The notes under the pieces were generated by a model. That model was not told where the DNA came from. It did not search any database and saw only the letters and a list, made by a program, of their open reading frames with translations. Below, in pieces: positions 8,544 through 17,841 of a stretch of 64,000 bases of DNA. The stretch is from Rhodocyclales bacterium. Its GTDB lineage: Bacteria > Pseudomonadota > Gammaproteobacteria > Burkholderiales > Rhodocyclaceae. The DNA lies in NCBI GenBank assembly GCA_016235805.1, contig JACRIY010000097.1:1-64000 (forward strand). The letters run 5' to 3'. Position 1 is the first letter of the stretch, and every line of letters begins with the position of its first letter. Position numbers and translations under genes: made by a program.

Positions 8544-10694
8544 ATGGTTCACGACGACGAGAAGGCGCAGATCAGGGAGGGCATGGATGCCTTGAGGCGC
8601 GGCATCGAGGGTTTCCGCTCGCGTCGACCCCAGCTCGAGATGGTGGCCACCGTCGCGACGGCCATCGGCCGGTGCCGCAACGAAGACGAGGCGGCCGGCG
8701 ACGGGGACCACATCGCCGTGATCGAGGCCGGCACCGGCACCGGCAAATCCTTTGGCGCGCTGGTGCCGGCGCTGGTTATGGCCCGGTCGCGGGGCCGCCG
8801 GCTCGTCGTGTCGAGCTCCACTGTGGCGTTGCAGCACCAGTACGCGGAGAAGGACGCACCCACGCTGCAACGGCTGCTTCCCACGGGTTTCACGTTTGCG
8901 GTGGCCAAGGGCCGTCGCCGCTACTCCTGCACGGCCAAGCTGCTGGGCGAGGCGTCGGACGCGGGGCAGCACGAGCTCGCTCTGGGCGACGACGCAGAAG
9001 AAGGCCCGCCAGAGACCGCTGCGGTGCGGCGGCGCCGCACCATCATCCTGCAGCTCGCGGAGTCGTTCGAGAGCGAGCGGTGGAACGGCGATCGCGACGA
9101 GCTGGCGGTCCCCGTCCCGGACGACATCTGGTCTGAGATCACGACCGATCGGCAAGGCTGTTCTGGGAGCCGCTGCTCGGAGTTCGCCCGCTGTCCGTTC
9201 TACGCGGCACGGCAGCGCGTAAAAGACGCGGACCTCGTGATCGCAAATCACGATCTGGTGCTCTCCGCACTCTCGGTGGATGTCGGCGGCGTGCTTCCGC
9301 CGCCGGCGGAGACCGTCTATGTCTTCGACGAGGCCCACAGCCTGGCCGCCAAGGCGATCGAGCACATGTCGGCCAAGCATGCCCTGCGAGGCGCGCAAGA
9401 GTGGCTCCACGGGGCGACGGAGGCCGTTCGGGACGCCGTGCTGGCACTGCACCTCGACGAGACGTTGCTGCGGGATGCGCAACTGTCGGCGGTGAGCGCG
9501 GCCGACCAGCTGGAGCAGCTGCGCCAGCGTATCCACGCCATGCGGGCGTTCGAAGAGAAGCGGGCGCGACGGTTCAAAGACGGCAAGCTTCCCGATTGGC
9601 TGCGCGACGGCGGTGAACGGGCGCGCGAGGCTGGCCGAGGCCTGGAGAAGACCTTTGTTGCGTTGCGCGAGGCTCTCCTCGAGCGCGCGCCGTCTGAAGG
9701 TGGCCTGGTCACCCGGGTGCTCGCGGGGCTGGGCTTCTACGTTGGCAAGCTCGAGAACTTCCTGGCCACCTGGGACCTCATGCTGCAGCAGGAGGGCGAT
9801 GGCGAGATTCCGGTTGCCCGCTGGGTTGAACTGCACGATGACGGTGGCGCGAAGGACTACCTTGTGTGCGCTGCGCCGATCAGCGGCAGCGAACGCTTGC
9901 GAAAGCTGCTGTGGAACCGCGCGAGTGCGGTGGTGCTCATGTCAGCGACGCTGACGTCGTGCGGGACCTTCGATCTCTTCCTTCGACAAACCGGCTTGAC
10001 GGTCTACCGCGGCCTGCACTTCCTGCAGGTCGAGTCGCCATTCGACTATCGGTCGCATGCCAAGCTGGTGGTGCCTGCGATGAAGTGCGACCCCACAGAT
10101 GCGGAAGCCCACACCGAAGAGGTCATCGAGCGCATGCCGCAGCTCGTGCACAGCCAGGGAACCCTGGTGCTGTTCGCGTCCGCCAAGCAGATGAAGGCCG
10201 TGCATGCGGGCCTGCCGGAGCCACTGCGGCGTATCACCCTGATGCAGGGCAGCATGCCGAAGATGGAGATGCTCGCGCGCCACCGGGCCGCCGTCGACCG
10301 CGGCGACCGATCGGTTCTGTTCGGGTTGCAGAGCATGGCCGAGGGGGTCGACCTGCCTCGGGCGTACTGCACGCACGTCGTCTGGAGCAAGCTGCCGTTC
10401 GCGGTACCGGATTCGCCACTTGAAGAGGCGAGACGGGAGTGGATCGAAGGGCAGGGCCGCTCCTATTTCATGGAAGTGACGGTCCCGGAGACGGCGCAAC
10501 GCTTCAAGCAAGGGCTGGGGCGGCTGATTCGGACAACGGAGGATTGGGGCGTCGTCACGGTGCTCGACAACCGGCTGATCACGAAGCGGTGGGGATCGCT
10601 GTTGATGAGGGGCATCCCAGACTTCGAGCGAGTGATGGACGCTCGCGCACAGGTGCAGCGTCATCGGCAGCGCGATGCTGCAGTGCAGGGTTGA
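8544..10694 (+). CDS. DinG/XPD-family iron-sulfur DNA helicase
   Basis: This 716-residue protein has the full DinG/XPD layout. Walker A is EAGTGTGKSF near residue 62. Four cysteines for the iron-sulfur cluster are one near 128 and three in GCSGSRCSEFARC near 205-218. The family-typical ADLVIANHDL follows, then DEAH near 262 and motif VI QGLGRLIR near 656. DinG-type enzymes unwind 5'-tailed DNA and R-loops. The start is 16 bases after the XPB-like gene and has a weak ribosome site. A second ATG at 8583 has GGAGG too close. It forms one unit with the neighbouring helicase and SbcCD genes. Confidence 0.85.
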   Translation: MVHDDEKAQIREGMDALRRGIEGFRSRRPQLEMVATVATAIGRCRNEDEAAGDGDHIAVIEAGTGTGKSFGALVPALVMARSRGRRLVVSSSTVALQHQYAEKDAPTLQRLLPTGFTFAVAKGRRRYSCTAKLLGEASDAGQHELALGDDAEEGPPETAAVRRRRTIILQLAESFESERWNGDRDELAVPVPDDIWSEITTDRQGCSGSRCSEFARCPFYAARQRVKDADLVIANHDLVLSALSVDVGGVLPPPAETVYVFDEAHSLAAKAIEHMSAKHALRGAQEWLHGATEAVRDAVLALHLDETLLRDAQLSAVSAADQLEQLRQRIHAMRAFEEKRARRFKDGKLPDWLRDGGERAREAGRGLEKTFVALREALLERAPSEGGLVTRVLAGLGFYVGKLENFLATWDLMLQQEGDGEIPVARWVELHDDGGAKDYLVCAAPISGSERLRKLLWNRASAVVLMSATLTSCGTFDLFLRQTGLTVYRGLHFLQVESPFDYRSHAKLVVPAMKCDPTDAEAHTEEVIERMPQLVHSQGTLVLFASAKQMKAVHAGLPEPLRRITLMQGSMPKMEMLARHRAAVDRGDRSVLFGLQSMAEGVDLPRAYCTHVVWSKLPFAVPDSPLEEARREWIEGQGRSYFMEVTVPETAQRFKQGLGRLIRTTEDWGVVTVLDNRLITKRWGSLLMRGIPDFERVMDARAQVQRHRQRDAAVQG

Positions 10695-10757
10695 AGAACG
10701 AAGATCCACGGGAACCATGGGAACTCCACACCGGCAACGGCACGAAGGAGCTTCTAG

Positions 10758-12230
10758 ATGGTTGCAAGCACGAATGCGCAGGTCGCGAATGGCACCAACG
10801 GGCGCGCGCTCGCGGCGGTGCAGAGCGGCGGCGCTCTCATCACCCCGACCCTGCTGGGACGCAGCGCGCCCCGCATCCCGATCGGCGGCCGCATTCGCGC
10901 CGGGATCAAGGTCCTGACGCGCAAGGCGGCCGAGGTTGCCGCGGCCAAGCGCATCTACGAAGAGGGCGTTGCGCAGGGCCGCAGCTTCGACGCGATCGAG
11001 CGCGAGATCGTCGCCAAGTGCGAGGGGCTGACCAACCCGCTCACCCCGAAGAACGTCCCGTACTTCACGGTGCGCGGCGAGGACTTCCCCAACCCCGAGA
11101 TCGCGCGGCAGATCATGGACCTGTACGCCGAGGACCGCGGCGACGGCGTGCGCCGGCTGTACCGCTTCCCCGTGGTGTTCCCGGCCGACGCCTGGCAGAA
11201 CGTCATGCCGCACGAACTGGTCACGTGGACCGCAAGCGAGCGCAGGTTCTGGTCTGAATACTCCGAGGACGGCCAGACGCGCTACTGCATGACGCACCAG
11301 CCCGTGCCCGTCAGCAACGGCCAGCGCACGATCCGCATCTTCGGGGGACGCAAGACCATGCCCAGGCCGGAAAACAACGGCCTGTGCGAGCCCGAGGCCT
11401 GCCCGGAGTACCAGACCAAGAAGTGCAATCTGTCCGGGCGCTTCATCTTCTTCATCCCCGGTATCAGGACCCTCGACGCATTCGACCTTGGGACGAACAG
11501 CTTCTACGCGATGCAGGCCGCTATCGAGAAGTTCCAGGCCATCGGCTTCATGCGGGGCGGCCGGATCTCCGGCTTCCTCGACGGCAAGCGCACGCCATTC
11601 TTCATCACGAAGCGCCTGGTCGAGGTGTCACGGATCGGTGACGACGGCCGGCCGACGCGCGTCGCGCAGTGGTTGATCGAGCTGGAAGCGCCGGTGGATG
11701 TCACCGCGCTGCTGCGTCCCGACGACGGCCTGGAGGCGCTGGAGCAGCGGGCGGCCGAGGCAACGTCACTGCTGGAGGGACGATCCGCGCCGCAACCGAC
11801 GGTCAGTGAAGACGGCGTCATCGACATGGACGGTCCCGCCACCGGGAGACCTGACACGCGCGCTAGGGCCGTGGCACAGGAAGGGGCGTCGAGCCCACCG
11901 ACTGCCCGCCCCGCAGTCGAGACGAGGCCCGGTGAAGAGCCCTCGGGGCGCCGCGCTGCCAGCCCGCCGCCGGCGCCCGCCCCCGCGACGGCGTCGGTGC
12001 CCGGTGGAAAGGGAGAGCATCAAGGCGACGTGGCATGGATTCTCGACGCCGCCGCGGCGCTCGGTGTGCCATCGGACCGGTTCGAGCAGTACGCCGAGAA
12101 GCGCTGGGGCAAGGGATGGAAGGTGGCCGCAGGCGGGCGCAAGCGAGCCCTCGACGAGGTGACTGCGTTCGCCGAGGACGCGCCGGGATATCAGGAGAAG
12201 GTGAAGGCCGAGCTCGAGGTGTTCAGCTGA
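10758..12230 (+). CDS. zinc-motif protein resembling recombination directionality factors
   Basis: This 490-residue protein has a conserved-looking region (residues about 100-320) with a cysteine motif C-x4-CPEY-x4-C near 211-224, followed by GRFIFFIPGI. That arrangement resembles gp3-like recombination directionality factors and proteins often annotated as hydrolase or metal-binding. The C-terminal third (about 365-420) is a Pro/Ala/Arg-rich linker, followed by a short helical domain. The start has GAAGGAG eight bases upstream. Its place beside recombinase-like, SbcCD and helicase genes supports a DNA recombination role, which is inferred. Confidence 0.5.
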   Translation: MVASTNAQVANGTNGRALAAVQSGGALITPTLLGRSAPRIPIGGRIRAGIKVLTRKAAEVAAAKRIYEEGVAQGRSFDAIEREIVAKCEGLTNPLTPKNVPYFTVRGEDFPNPEIARQIMDLYAEDRGDGVRRLYRFPVVFPADAWQNVMPHELVTWTASERRFWSEYSEDGQTRYCMTHQPVPVSNGQRTIRIFGGRKTMPRPENNGLCEPEACPEYQTKKCNLSGRFIFFIPGIRTLDAFDLGTNSFYAMQAAIEKFQAIGFMRGGRISGFLDGKRTPFFITKRLVEVSRIGDDGRPTRVAQWLIELEAPVDVTALLRPDDGLEALEQRAAEATSLLEGRSAPQPTVSEDGVIDMDGPATGRPDTRARAVAQEGASSPPTARPAVETRPGEEPSGRRAASPPPAPAPATASVPGGKGEHQGDVAWILDAAAALGVPSDRFEQYAEKRWGKGWKVAAGGRKRALDEVTAFAEDAPGYQEKVKAELEVFS

Positions 12231-12309
12231 TCCCTTGATCACTGCTGCGCCGGCGGGATGCTGTCTCGACCGGCGGCATTCAGAGCTGCCCACCACGAGG
12301 ATGAATCAC

Positions 12310-13611
12310 ATGATCCGAATCGGTCACTTCTCAGACCTCCACTACAGCGCCAAGAACCTCGACGAGGCCGACCGCTGCTTCGGCTTTGCCGTGGACGAGG
12401 CGATCCGACGCGGGATCGACGTCGCGGTCTTGTCCGGCGACGCCACCGACCACGCGCTGGAAATGCATAACCCAGCCGTGGAGCGGCTGGAGCGACAGGT
12501 CTCCAGACTGGCAGACCACTGCCCGGTGCTGATGTTGCAGGGCACGTTCTCCCACGAGCCCCCGGGCACGCTGGCCACCTTCGCCTTGCTGCGGGGCCGG
12601 TGGCCCATCAAGGTCGTTCAGCGCATTTGCCAAATCGCTCTGCTGGACGATGGGAGCTGGTCCGAAAGCGACGGCTGGCGCTTCGACGCCGTTCCCCCTG
12701 CCCGCGCTGTCTTCACGTGCGTGCCCACCGTGAACAAGGCCAACGTCGCTGCTGCTGTCGGAGCGGCCGACGCGGCAATCGCGCACGGTCAGGAACTCGC
12801 GGCGCTGCTGGCGGGCTATGCCCCTATCAACGAAGCCGCGCGGCAGGCGTTGGTCCCGACGATCGCGGTGTCGCACGGAACCGTGAGCGGCTGCGTCACG
12901 GAACACGGCGTGCCGATGGCCGGCTTCGACCACGAGTTCACCACGGGCTCGCTGTTCAGCGCGGGCGTTCAGGCCTTCCTTCTGGGCCACATTCATCGCC
13001 ATCAGCGCTGGGAAGACAACGGGCGGCTCGTCGCCTACGCCGGTTCGATTGGGCGCTTCCATCATGGCGAGATCGGGGACAAGGGCTTCCTGCTCTGGGA
13101 TGTCGGCGCGTCTCTCGCGCGTTGCGAACTGGTGCCGACGCCGGCGCGCCGGACGGTGGACCTGGTTTTCGAAGGCGTGCCGGACCTGGCGCAGATCGAG
13201 GCCGCGGTGCAGGCGCAAGCCATCGAGGGCGCCCACGTGCGTGTGCGCTGGACTGTCGCGGACGAAGACCGGCACCAGGTGGACCGAGAGGCGATCCGAC
13301 GCGCGCTGGGCGGGGCGGCCGACATCCAGCTCGAAGGCCGCGTCGTGCCGATCGTGCGCAGCCGCGCGGCCGGCATCTCCAAGAGCGCGAGCCTCGCGGA
13401 CAAAGTGCGCGCTTGGTGCCAGGTGGCGGGCGTGAAGGACGCGCCGCTGCTCGATTGCCTCACGGAGCTGGCCTGTTCCGATCCCAGCGTCATCGCGGCG
13501 CGGGTACTGGCGGCGCCTGAGATCGCGCAGGACGCTGGCTCGGCGCAGGAGGAACGCGTTCCGTCCGCGCCCGCGGCCAGTGATGCTGAGGTGGCGCTGG
13601 AACTGTTCTGA
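12310..13611 (+). CDS. sbcD: SbcD-like metallophosphoesterase nuclease subunit
   Basis: This protein of about 433 residues is a calcineurin-type phosphoesterase. Metal motifs are FSDLHY (residues 6-11), SGDATDHA (near 49), a variant of the usual GNHD site reading QGTFSHE (near 79), VSHGTVSG and LGHIHRHQ. SbcD pairs with the SMC-like ATPase SbcC to cut DNA ends and hairpins, and the next gene encodes that partner. I chose ATG 12310 since an AGG lies nine bases upstream. ATG 12301 is possible. The GNHD variation is notable, though it may be normal for element-borne SbcD. Confidence 0.75.
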   Translation: MIRIGHFSDLHYSAKNLDEADRCFGFAVDEAIRRGIDVAVLSGDATDHALEMHNPAVERLERQVSRLADHCPVLMLQGTFSHEPPGTLATFALLRGRWPIKVVQRICQIALLDDGSWSESDGWRFDAVPPARAVFTCVPTVNKANVAAAVGAADAAIAHGQELAALLAGYAPINEAARQALVPTIAVSHGTVSGCVTEHGVPMAGFDHEFTTGSLFSAGVQAFLLGHIHRHQRWEDNGRLVAYAGSIGRFHHGEIGDKGFLLWDVGASLARCELVPTPARRTVDLVFEGVPDLAQIEAAVQAQAIEGAHVRVRWTVADEDRHQVDREAIRRALGGAADIQLEGRVVPIVRSRAAGISKSASLADKVRAWCQVAGVKDAPLLDCLTELACSDPSVIAARVLAAPEIAQDAGSAQEERVPSAPAASDAEVALELF

Positions 13612-13702
13612 GAGCGGGCGGCTTGATCGCCCGGCCGCCGCATCGAGACTGAATCTACTGGCTCACACGGGTGGGCCCCACTGAACCGACAAGGGAGAAG
13701 AC

Positions 13703-16210
13703 GTGGACACTGCGGAGCAGAAAGATGACATCTCGGCCGAGCCGGCAGCCGGCTACGTGCCCCTGCACCTGACGCTGAAGGGCTTCAAGGGCATCCGGAG
13801 CGGCCTGGGCCGCGATGTGCTTGCGCTGGACCTGGAGGCGATCTGTGGCGACGCCACGCTGGTGGCGTTCTCCGGCGCCAACGGCCGCGGCAAGTCGACC
13901 ATCATCGACAACCTGCATCCCTACCTCGTGATGCCCTCGCGGGCGAGCGCTGACGGGTTGGGGGCGTTCTCGTACTACGACCACCTGCACCTTCCCGAAT
14001 GCGAGAAGGTGCTCGTGTGGCGACATGCCGGCGTTCGGTACAAAACCCACCTCGTGTTCCGCATGAACGGCCGTCGCAAGACGGAGGCGTTCCTGTTCGT
14101 CGATGACGGCGGCGCGTGGAGGCCCGTGCAGTTGGCCGATGGGACCGTGGTCGATGGCAAGGTCGACACCTACGAGCAGGCCGTCGTGTCGATCCTCGGT
14201 CCGGCCGACACGTTCTTCACCTCGGTGTTCTCTGCCCAGGGGAAGCGACCGCTCTCTGCCTTCAAGAACTCCGAGATCAAGTCTCTGCTCGGGGATCTTC
14301 TGGGGCTTGAACAGATCCGCGAGCACGGCGCGCGTGCCGCCGAAACGGCGCGCCTGCTCAAGGCGGGGCTATCGGTGGTCCGGTCCGAGCAGGGTCAGGC
14401 GGCCGACCTGGTGTCCCGCCTCACTGGGCAGATCGCTGCCGCCGGTGATTCGACCGCTGCGGTTGAAGCAGCCGCGGCCGCCAAGCAAGCTGCTGCCTCG
14501 GAGCTGGCGGAGGCGCAGTCCCGCATGGCGCAGATGGAAGTGGAAGCCGCGGGCGCGGAAAGTACCGAGCGCCGGCGCGCGGAACTCCACCGCGATCGGG
14601 AGAAGGCGAGCGCACAGATTCAGGCGGCTGCGAAGCGCGCGAAAGAGGAAAGCGCCCGCCTGGATCAGCGGCAGGCTGCGCTGCAGCAGCGCAGCACCAG
14701 CCGCCGACGCCAGCATGCTGAGCGGGAGAGGCAGCTGCAATCGCGGCGTGCCGGCCTGGTCCGGACTCTCGATCTCGCCTGGGCAATCGACCACGCGGTG
14801 CGAAGAGAGCCGCTCGCGTCCCGCGTCGTCGAGTTGCGCCGCGAGCGCTTGCAGCATGCGCAGGCGGTCGTGGACACCGCCGAGCGATACAAGGAGCAGG
14901 TGCGGCGATGCAGCCAAGAGGTGGCTGGCATTGAGCGCGAAGCGGGGCAGCTTGCGCTGCGCCAGGCGGACCTGCAGCGGCGGTACGGACTGGCGCTGAG
15001 CGTGCCGTGCGCCGGCACCGACCTCCAGGGGCGCTGCCAGTTGCTGGGCGATGCCCACGAAGCGAAGGCGATGCTGCCCAGCGTCGACGGGCAACTCGCG
15101 CAACTCGCGGACCGCAAACGCGAAACGCTGGCGCAGAAGACCCAGGCCGAAGGCGCACTGGGAACCCTCGCTGGGGCAGGCGAGCTGCGCAACCTGGCGG
15201 AGGCGCGTCTTGAAAGAGCCGAGGCGACGCTGAGCGCGATGAGGCTGTCGGCGGCTCGACAGGGCGAGCTCGAGCAGGCTCGGGCCGGGATCGCTGCCGC
15301 TGACGACGAACTGCAGAGCCTCGGTGCCGCGGCGCTGGAAGAGACCGACGAGGAGCGCGTCGAGCGCGAGGCGATCGAAGAGGCGCGGCGTCGAGCGACG
15401 TGCGAGGCAGAGGCAGCCCACGCGGAAGCAACGGCTCGGCTGGAGGTTGCGAACCGCGCGCTTGCCGATCTACCTGCGCCGTTCGACACGCGCGCGTTGA
15501 CGACGGCGAGGGAGGTTCGTGCACGAGCGGAGCGCGCCGTGCAGACGGCGGACACGCGGCACCAGGAAGCTGTGCGGAACCAGGCGCAGCTCGCAGCGCT
15601 CCGCACGCAGCTCCACACGGCGCAGAGGGAGCAGGCGAATTGCGATGTCCGGGCCGCGCGCATCGAGCAATCGTTGAGCCAGTGGTCGCTGCTGTCGAAG
15701 TGCCTCAGCAACGACGGCGTGATCGCCCTGGACATCGACGACGCCGGCCCGACCTTTGCCGCGCTCGCCAACGATCTTCTGCTCGCATGCTACGGACCTC
15801 GCTTCACGCTGGAGGTGTGCACGCAAACCGCCACAGCCAAGGGCGAGCTGCGGGAAGACTTTGACATCATCGTGCACGACGGTCAGCGCGGCGAAGCGAA
15901 GAGCCTGAAGCTGGTCAGCGGGGGAGAGAGGGTGTGGATCAACGAGTGCCTCACCCGGGCCATTGCCCTGTATCTGGCGGGGAACACCGGCCGCCGCTTC
16001 GGTGCGCTGTTCAGCGACGAAGCTGACGGGCCGTTGGATCCGGAGCACAAGCGGATGTTCATGGAGATGAAGCGCGAGGTGCTCAGGCTCGGGGGCTACG
16101 AGCGCGAGTTCTACGTGTCGCAAACGCCCGAGCTCACGGCGCTGGCAGACGTTGTCATCGACCTCGATGCGATGGCGCGGCCGGAGGGGGAGGTGGAGGT
16201 GACGACGTGA
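13703..16210 (+). CDS. sbcC: SbcC-like SMC-type ATPase
   Basis: This 835-residue protein has the SbcC/Rad50 plan. Walker A is GANGRGKST near residue 58. A long Ala/Glu/Arg-rich coiled coil (about 230-690) is broken by a possible hook with cysteines near 436 and 445 (C-x8-C rather than CxxC). The ABC signature is SGGERVW near 737, and Walker B is LFSDEADGPLD near 770. The protein is expected to act with the SbcD-like product on DNA ends. GTG 13703 follows GGGAGAAG. The start lies 91 bases after sbcD, and a GC-rich hairpin (13616-13638) lies between. Confidence 0.8.
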   Translation: MDTAEQKDDISAEPAAGYVPLHLTLKGFKGIRSGLGRDVLALDLEAICGDATLVAFSGANGRGKSTIIDNLHPYLVMPSRASADGLGAFSYYDHLHLPECEKVLVWRHAGVRYKTHLVFRMNGRRKTEAFLFVDDGGAWRPVQLADGTVVDGKVDTYEQAVVSILGPADTFFTSVFSAQGKRPLSAFKNSEIKSLLGDLLGLEQIREHGARAAETARLLKAGLSVVRSEQGQAADLVSRLTGQIAAAGDSTAAVEAAAAAKQAAASELAEAQSRMAQMEVEAAGAESTERRRAELHRDREKASAQIQAAAKRAKEESARLDQRQAALQQRSTSRRRQHAERERQLQSRRAGLVRTLDLAWAIDHAVRREPLASRVVELRRERLQHAQAVVDTAERYKEQVRRCSQEVAGIEREAGQLALRQADLQRRYGLALSVPCAGTDLQGRCQLLGDAHEAKAMLPSVDGQLAQLADRKRETLAQKTQAEGALGTLAGAGELRNLAEARLERAEATLSAMRLSAARQGELEQARAGIAAADDELQSLGAAALEETDEERVEREAIEEARRRATCEAEAAHAEATARLEVANRALADLPAPFDTRALTTAREVRARAERAVQTADTRHQEAVRNQAQLAALRTQLHTAQREQANCDVRAARIEQSLSQWSLLSKCLSNDGVIALDIDDAGPTFAALANDLLLACYGPRFTLEVCTQTATAKGELREDFDIIVHDGQRGEAKSLKLVSGGERVWINECLTRAIALYLAGNTGRRFGALFSDEADGPLDPEHKRMFMEMKREVLRLGGYEREFYVSQTPELTALADVVIDLDAMARPEGEVEVTT

Positions 16211-16512
16211 AGCCCTCTGTCGAGATGGCTGTGCTCGATCTGCCGGAGCGGTGCCACACCGTGCTGCCAGGCTTGCCGGCCGGGAACAACGTCGCGCTGT
16301 GCGTGCGCGGCGAAAGCGGGGTGCGCTTGACCGCCCTGGACCTCGGACCGTCGATCCATGCCGGTGCGATCGTGAGGGCGTTCAACGCTTCATTGGGAAT
16401 CAACGTGGAGCAGGAGAAGGCCATGCTCGCGGGCTGCCTCTTCGGATGGGCGTCCTTCTTGTATCCGCGCGCCAGCATCAGCGCTCACGCGGCGACGCCA
16501 GTGCTGCACTGA
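16207..16512 (+). CDS. unknown small protein coupled to sbcC
   Basis: This frame of 101 residues starts GTG inside the sbcC stop (GTGA overlap), which suggests translational coupling. I do not recognise the product. It has no membrane segment and a few scattered cysteines. Its 3' end runs against the leftward gene ending at 16390, so the two frames overlap by about 120 bases. Confidence 0.5.
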   Translation: MKPSVEMAVLDLPERCHTVLPGLPAGNNVALCVRGESGVRLTALDLGPSIHAGAIVRAFNASLGINVEQEKAMLAGCLFGWASFLYPRASISAHAATPVLH

Positions 16513-17088
16513 GCGAAAAGAAACGGCGGCGGGCCGGGGCGCAATGAACGCCCTCAACCCGCCGCCCTTCGTCATGACGCCGGCAAGCCTGACACCTTGG
16601 CCAGGTTCCACGCCATCAATTCGGGGGAACTCGTCGGCCAGGTCGAACACCAGGCCACGCTCGCTCTCCCGAAGTTCGTACGCCACCAACCGGTGCCCGT
16701 ACCTGATGATGTCCCGGCGCTCACAACCGCGCTTCGCGAGGTACTGCACGGCCGGGTGCTTCTCCTCAAGCTCGATCGACGGGTACCAGCGGCCAGCCGA
16801 CGGCAGTCCCGTGCCTTCAACGAGGCGCCTGATGCGACGGATGTAGGCCTCGGGCGAGCAGTCCCTACCGCCGGGCTTGAGACCGCCGCCCTCGCACGCG
16901 CCGGCGAAGTACACCGCCTGGCGCAAGACTTGGTGTGGGGAGCCGAGCATGCACACGCTCCAACTGCGGGCGCGCTTGCTTCCGGTCCACACATTGTTGT
17001 CTCCCCCTTCGATGGCAATGACGAAGCGATCGCCTCGCGCGGCCGGCTCGCGGAAAGCCGCCCATTGGTACTCGATGCGGTACGACAT
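16390..17088 (-). CDS. unknown protein, frame runs through a hairpin
   Basis: This 232-residue frame starts MSYRIEYQW, two bases after the stop of the upstream gene. The protein is soluble-looking, with clustered cysteines near residues 47-60. I do not recognise a family. Residues up to about 175 look normal. The last part passes through a strong inverted repeat (16525-16566) and then overlaps the 3' end of the rightward gene for about 120 bases. The last 45 or so residues look like an antisense reading, so the true end may be near 16530 with a frameshift. Confidence 0.5.
   Translation of the reverse strand: MSYRIEYQWAAFREPAARGDRFVIAIEGGDNNVWTGSKRARSWSVCMLGSPHQVLRQAVYFAGACEGGGLKPGGRDCSPEAYIRRIRRLVEGTGLPSAGRWYPSIELEEKHPAVQYLAKRGCERRDIIRYGHRLVAYELRESERGLVFDLADEFPRIDGVEPGQGVRLAGVMTKGGGLRAFIAPRPAAVSFRSVQHWRRRVSADAGARIQEGRPSEEAAREHGLLLLHVDSQ
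16525..16566 (-). terminator. inverted repeat, probable leftward terminator
   Basis: A 9-bp stem GGCGGCGGG/CCCGCCGCC has an inner GGGCG/CGCCC pairing. Read leftward it is followed by a T-rich stretch (TTTCTTTT), which fits intrinsic termination of the 19.3-16.5 kb leftward transcript. Read rightward no T-run follows. Confidence 0.55.
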
Positions 17089-17089
17089 G

Positions 17090-17749
17090 TCACGCCTCCT
17101 CCAGCGCCCGCTCGGGCGAGCGGTCCTGGCTGGCGCCAAGGCTCTCTCGGACCAAGTGCAGAGCGGCCGACCACGGACCATCGTGGCCCAGCACGGATGA
17201 GAGCAGCGAGCGGCCGTAGAACGCGTTGCGCGCGCCGTCCGGCTCGGCGAGGTCGATGACCACCGTGAACCGGCCGTCGTCGTGCTGCTCCATTCGATTG
17301 GCATAGCGCGCGCGGAAGCCAGCGAACGTCTGGAACGGACAGCACGTCCACCCGGACTTGCGGCCCTCCCAAAGACTGTCGGAGAGCGGCCCGCTCAGTC
17401 GAACGACCAGCGTCCACCCACGTTGCTCGTAGACTTCCTGAGCGCTCGGCGAAGCGGCCAGGGCTTTGCGCCACAGGCCCAGGTAGTGCTCGGGGCTGAC
17501 TCGGGCTCCGCGACAGCGCAGCTGTCCGTCGACCGCAAGCTGGACCCGCTCGCTGCACAGCAGCGAGATCAGCTCGTACTGCGCAAAGAACCTCAGGCCC
17601 TGCTGCTGCCCGAGCAGCACCGGCGCTTCTGCGTCGCCAGCGGCGTCCACGGCCAGTGCGACGTACATGGGCGTGCCGTAGAACGTCGCCTCGGAAGGCA
17701 GGCGCACCGCAATGCGGTCGATCTCATCGACCTTCGGTAGGATTCCCAT
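17090..17749 (-). CDS. unknown protein
   Basis: This 219-residue protein starts MGILPKVDEI with TTGGAGAA six bases upstream. I do not recognise it. Sequence features are a hydrophobic N-terminal third (FYGTPMYVALAVDAAG), several cysteines and a Glu/Arg-rich end. It is followed within two bases by the next leftward gene, so the pair is probably co-translated. A strong hairpin with a T-run lies directly upstream (17761-17799). Confidence 0.6.
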   Translation of the reverse strand: MGILPKVDEIDRIAVRLPSEATFYGTPMYVALAVDAAGDAEAPVLLGQQQGLRFFAQYELISLLCSERVQLAVDGQLRCRGARVSPEHYLGLWRKALAASPSAQEVYEQRGWTLVVRLSGPLSDSLWEGRKSGWTCCPFQTFAGFRARYANRMEQHDDGRFTVVIDLAEPDGARNAFYGRSLLSSVLGHDGPWSAALHLVRESLGASQDRSPERALEEA

Positions 17750-17760
17750 TCGGATTCTCC

Positions 17761-17799
17761 AAAAAGAGAAGGCGCAGCCCCGACGGGGCATGCGCCTTC
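17761..17799 (-). terminator. hairpin with T-run overlapping the next ribosome site
   Basis: Read leftward, a 9-bp stem GAAGGCGCA/TGCGCCTTC encloses a second stem (GCCCCG/CGGGGC) and is followed by TCTCTTTTT, then GGAG of the 17749 gene. It fits a terminator for the gene ending at 17842, or an attenuator controlling the next gene because the T-run abuts its ribosome site. Confidence 0.6.
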
Positions 17800-17841
17800 A
17801 ACCAAGATGCGAACCTGCGACGCAGGTCCAGTGCGAGGCCG

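Noticed and set aside
12235..12309. Upstream extension of the SbcD-like gene to 12235
   Set aside because: The extra residues do not resemble the family N-terminus, and the phosphoesterase fold begins directly after the later start.
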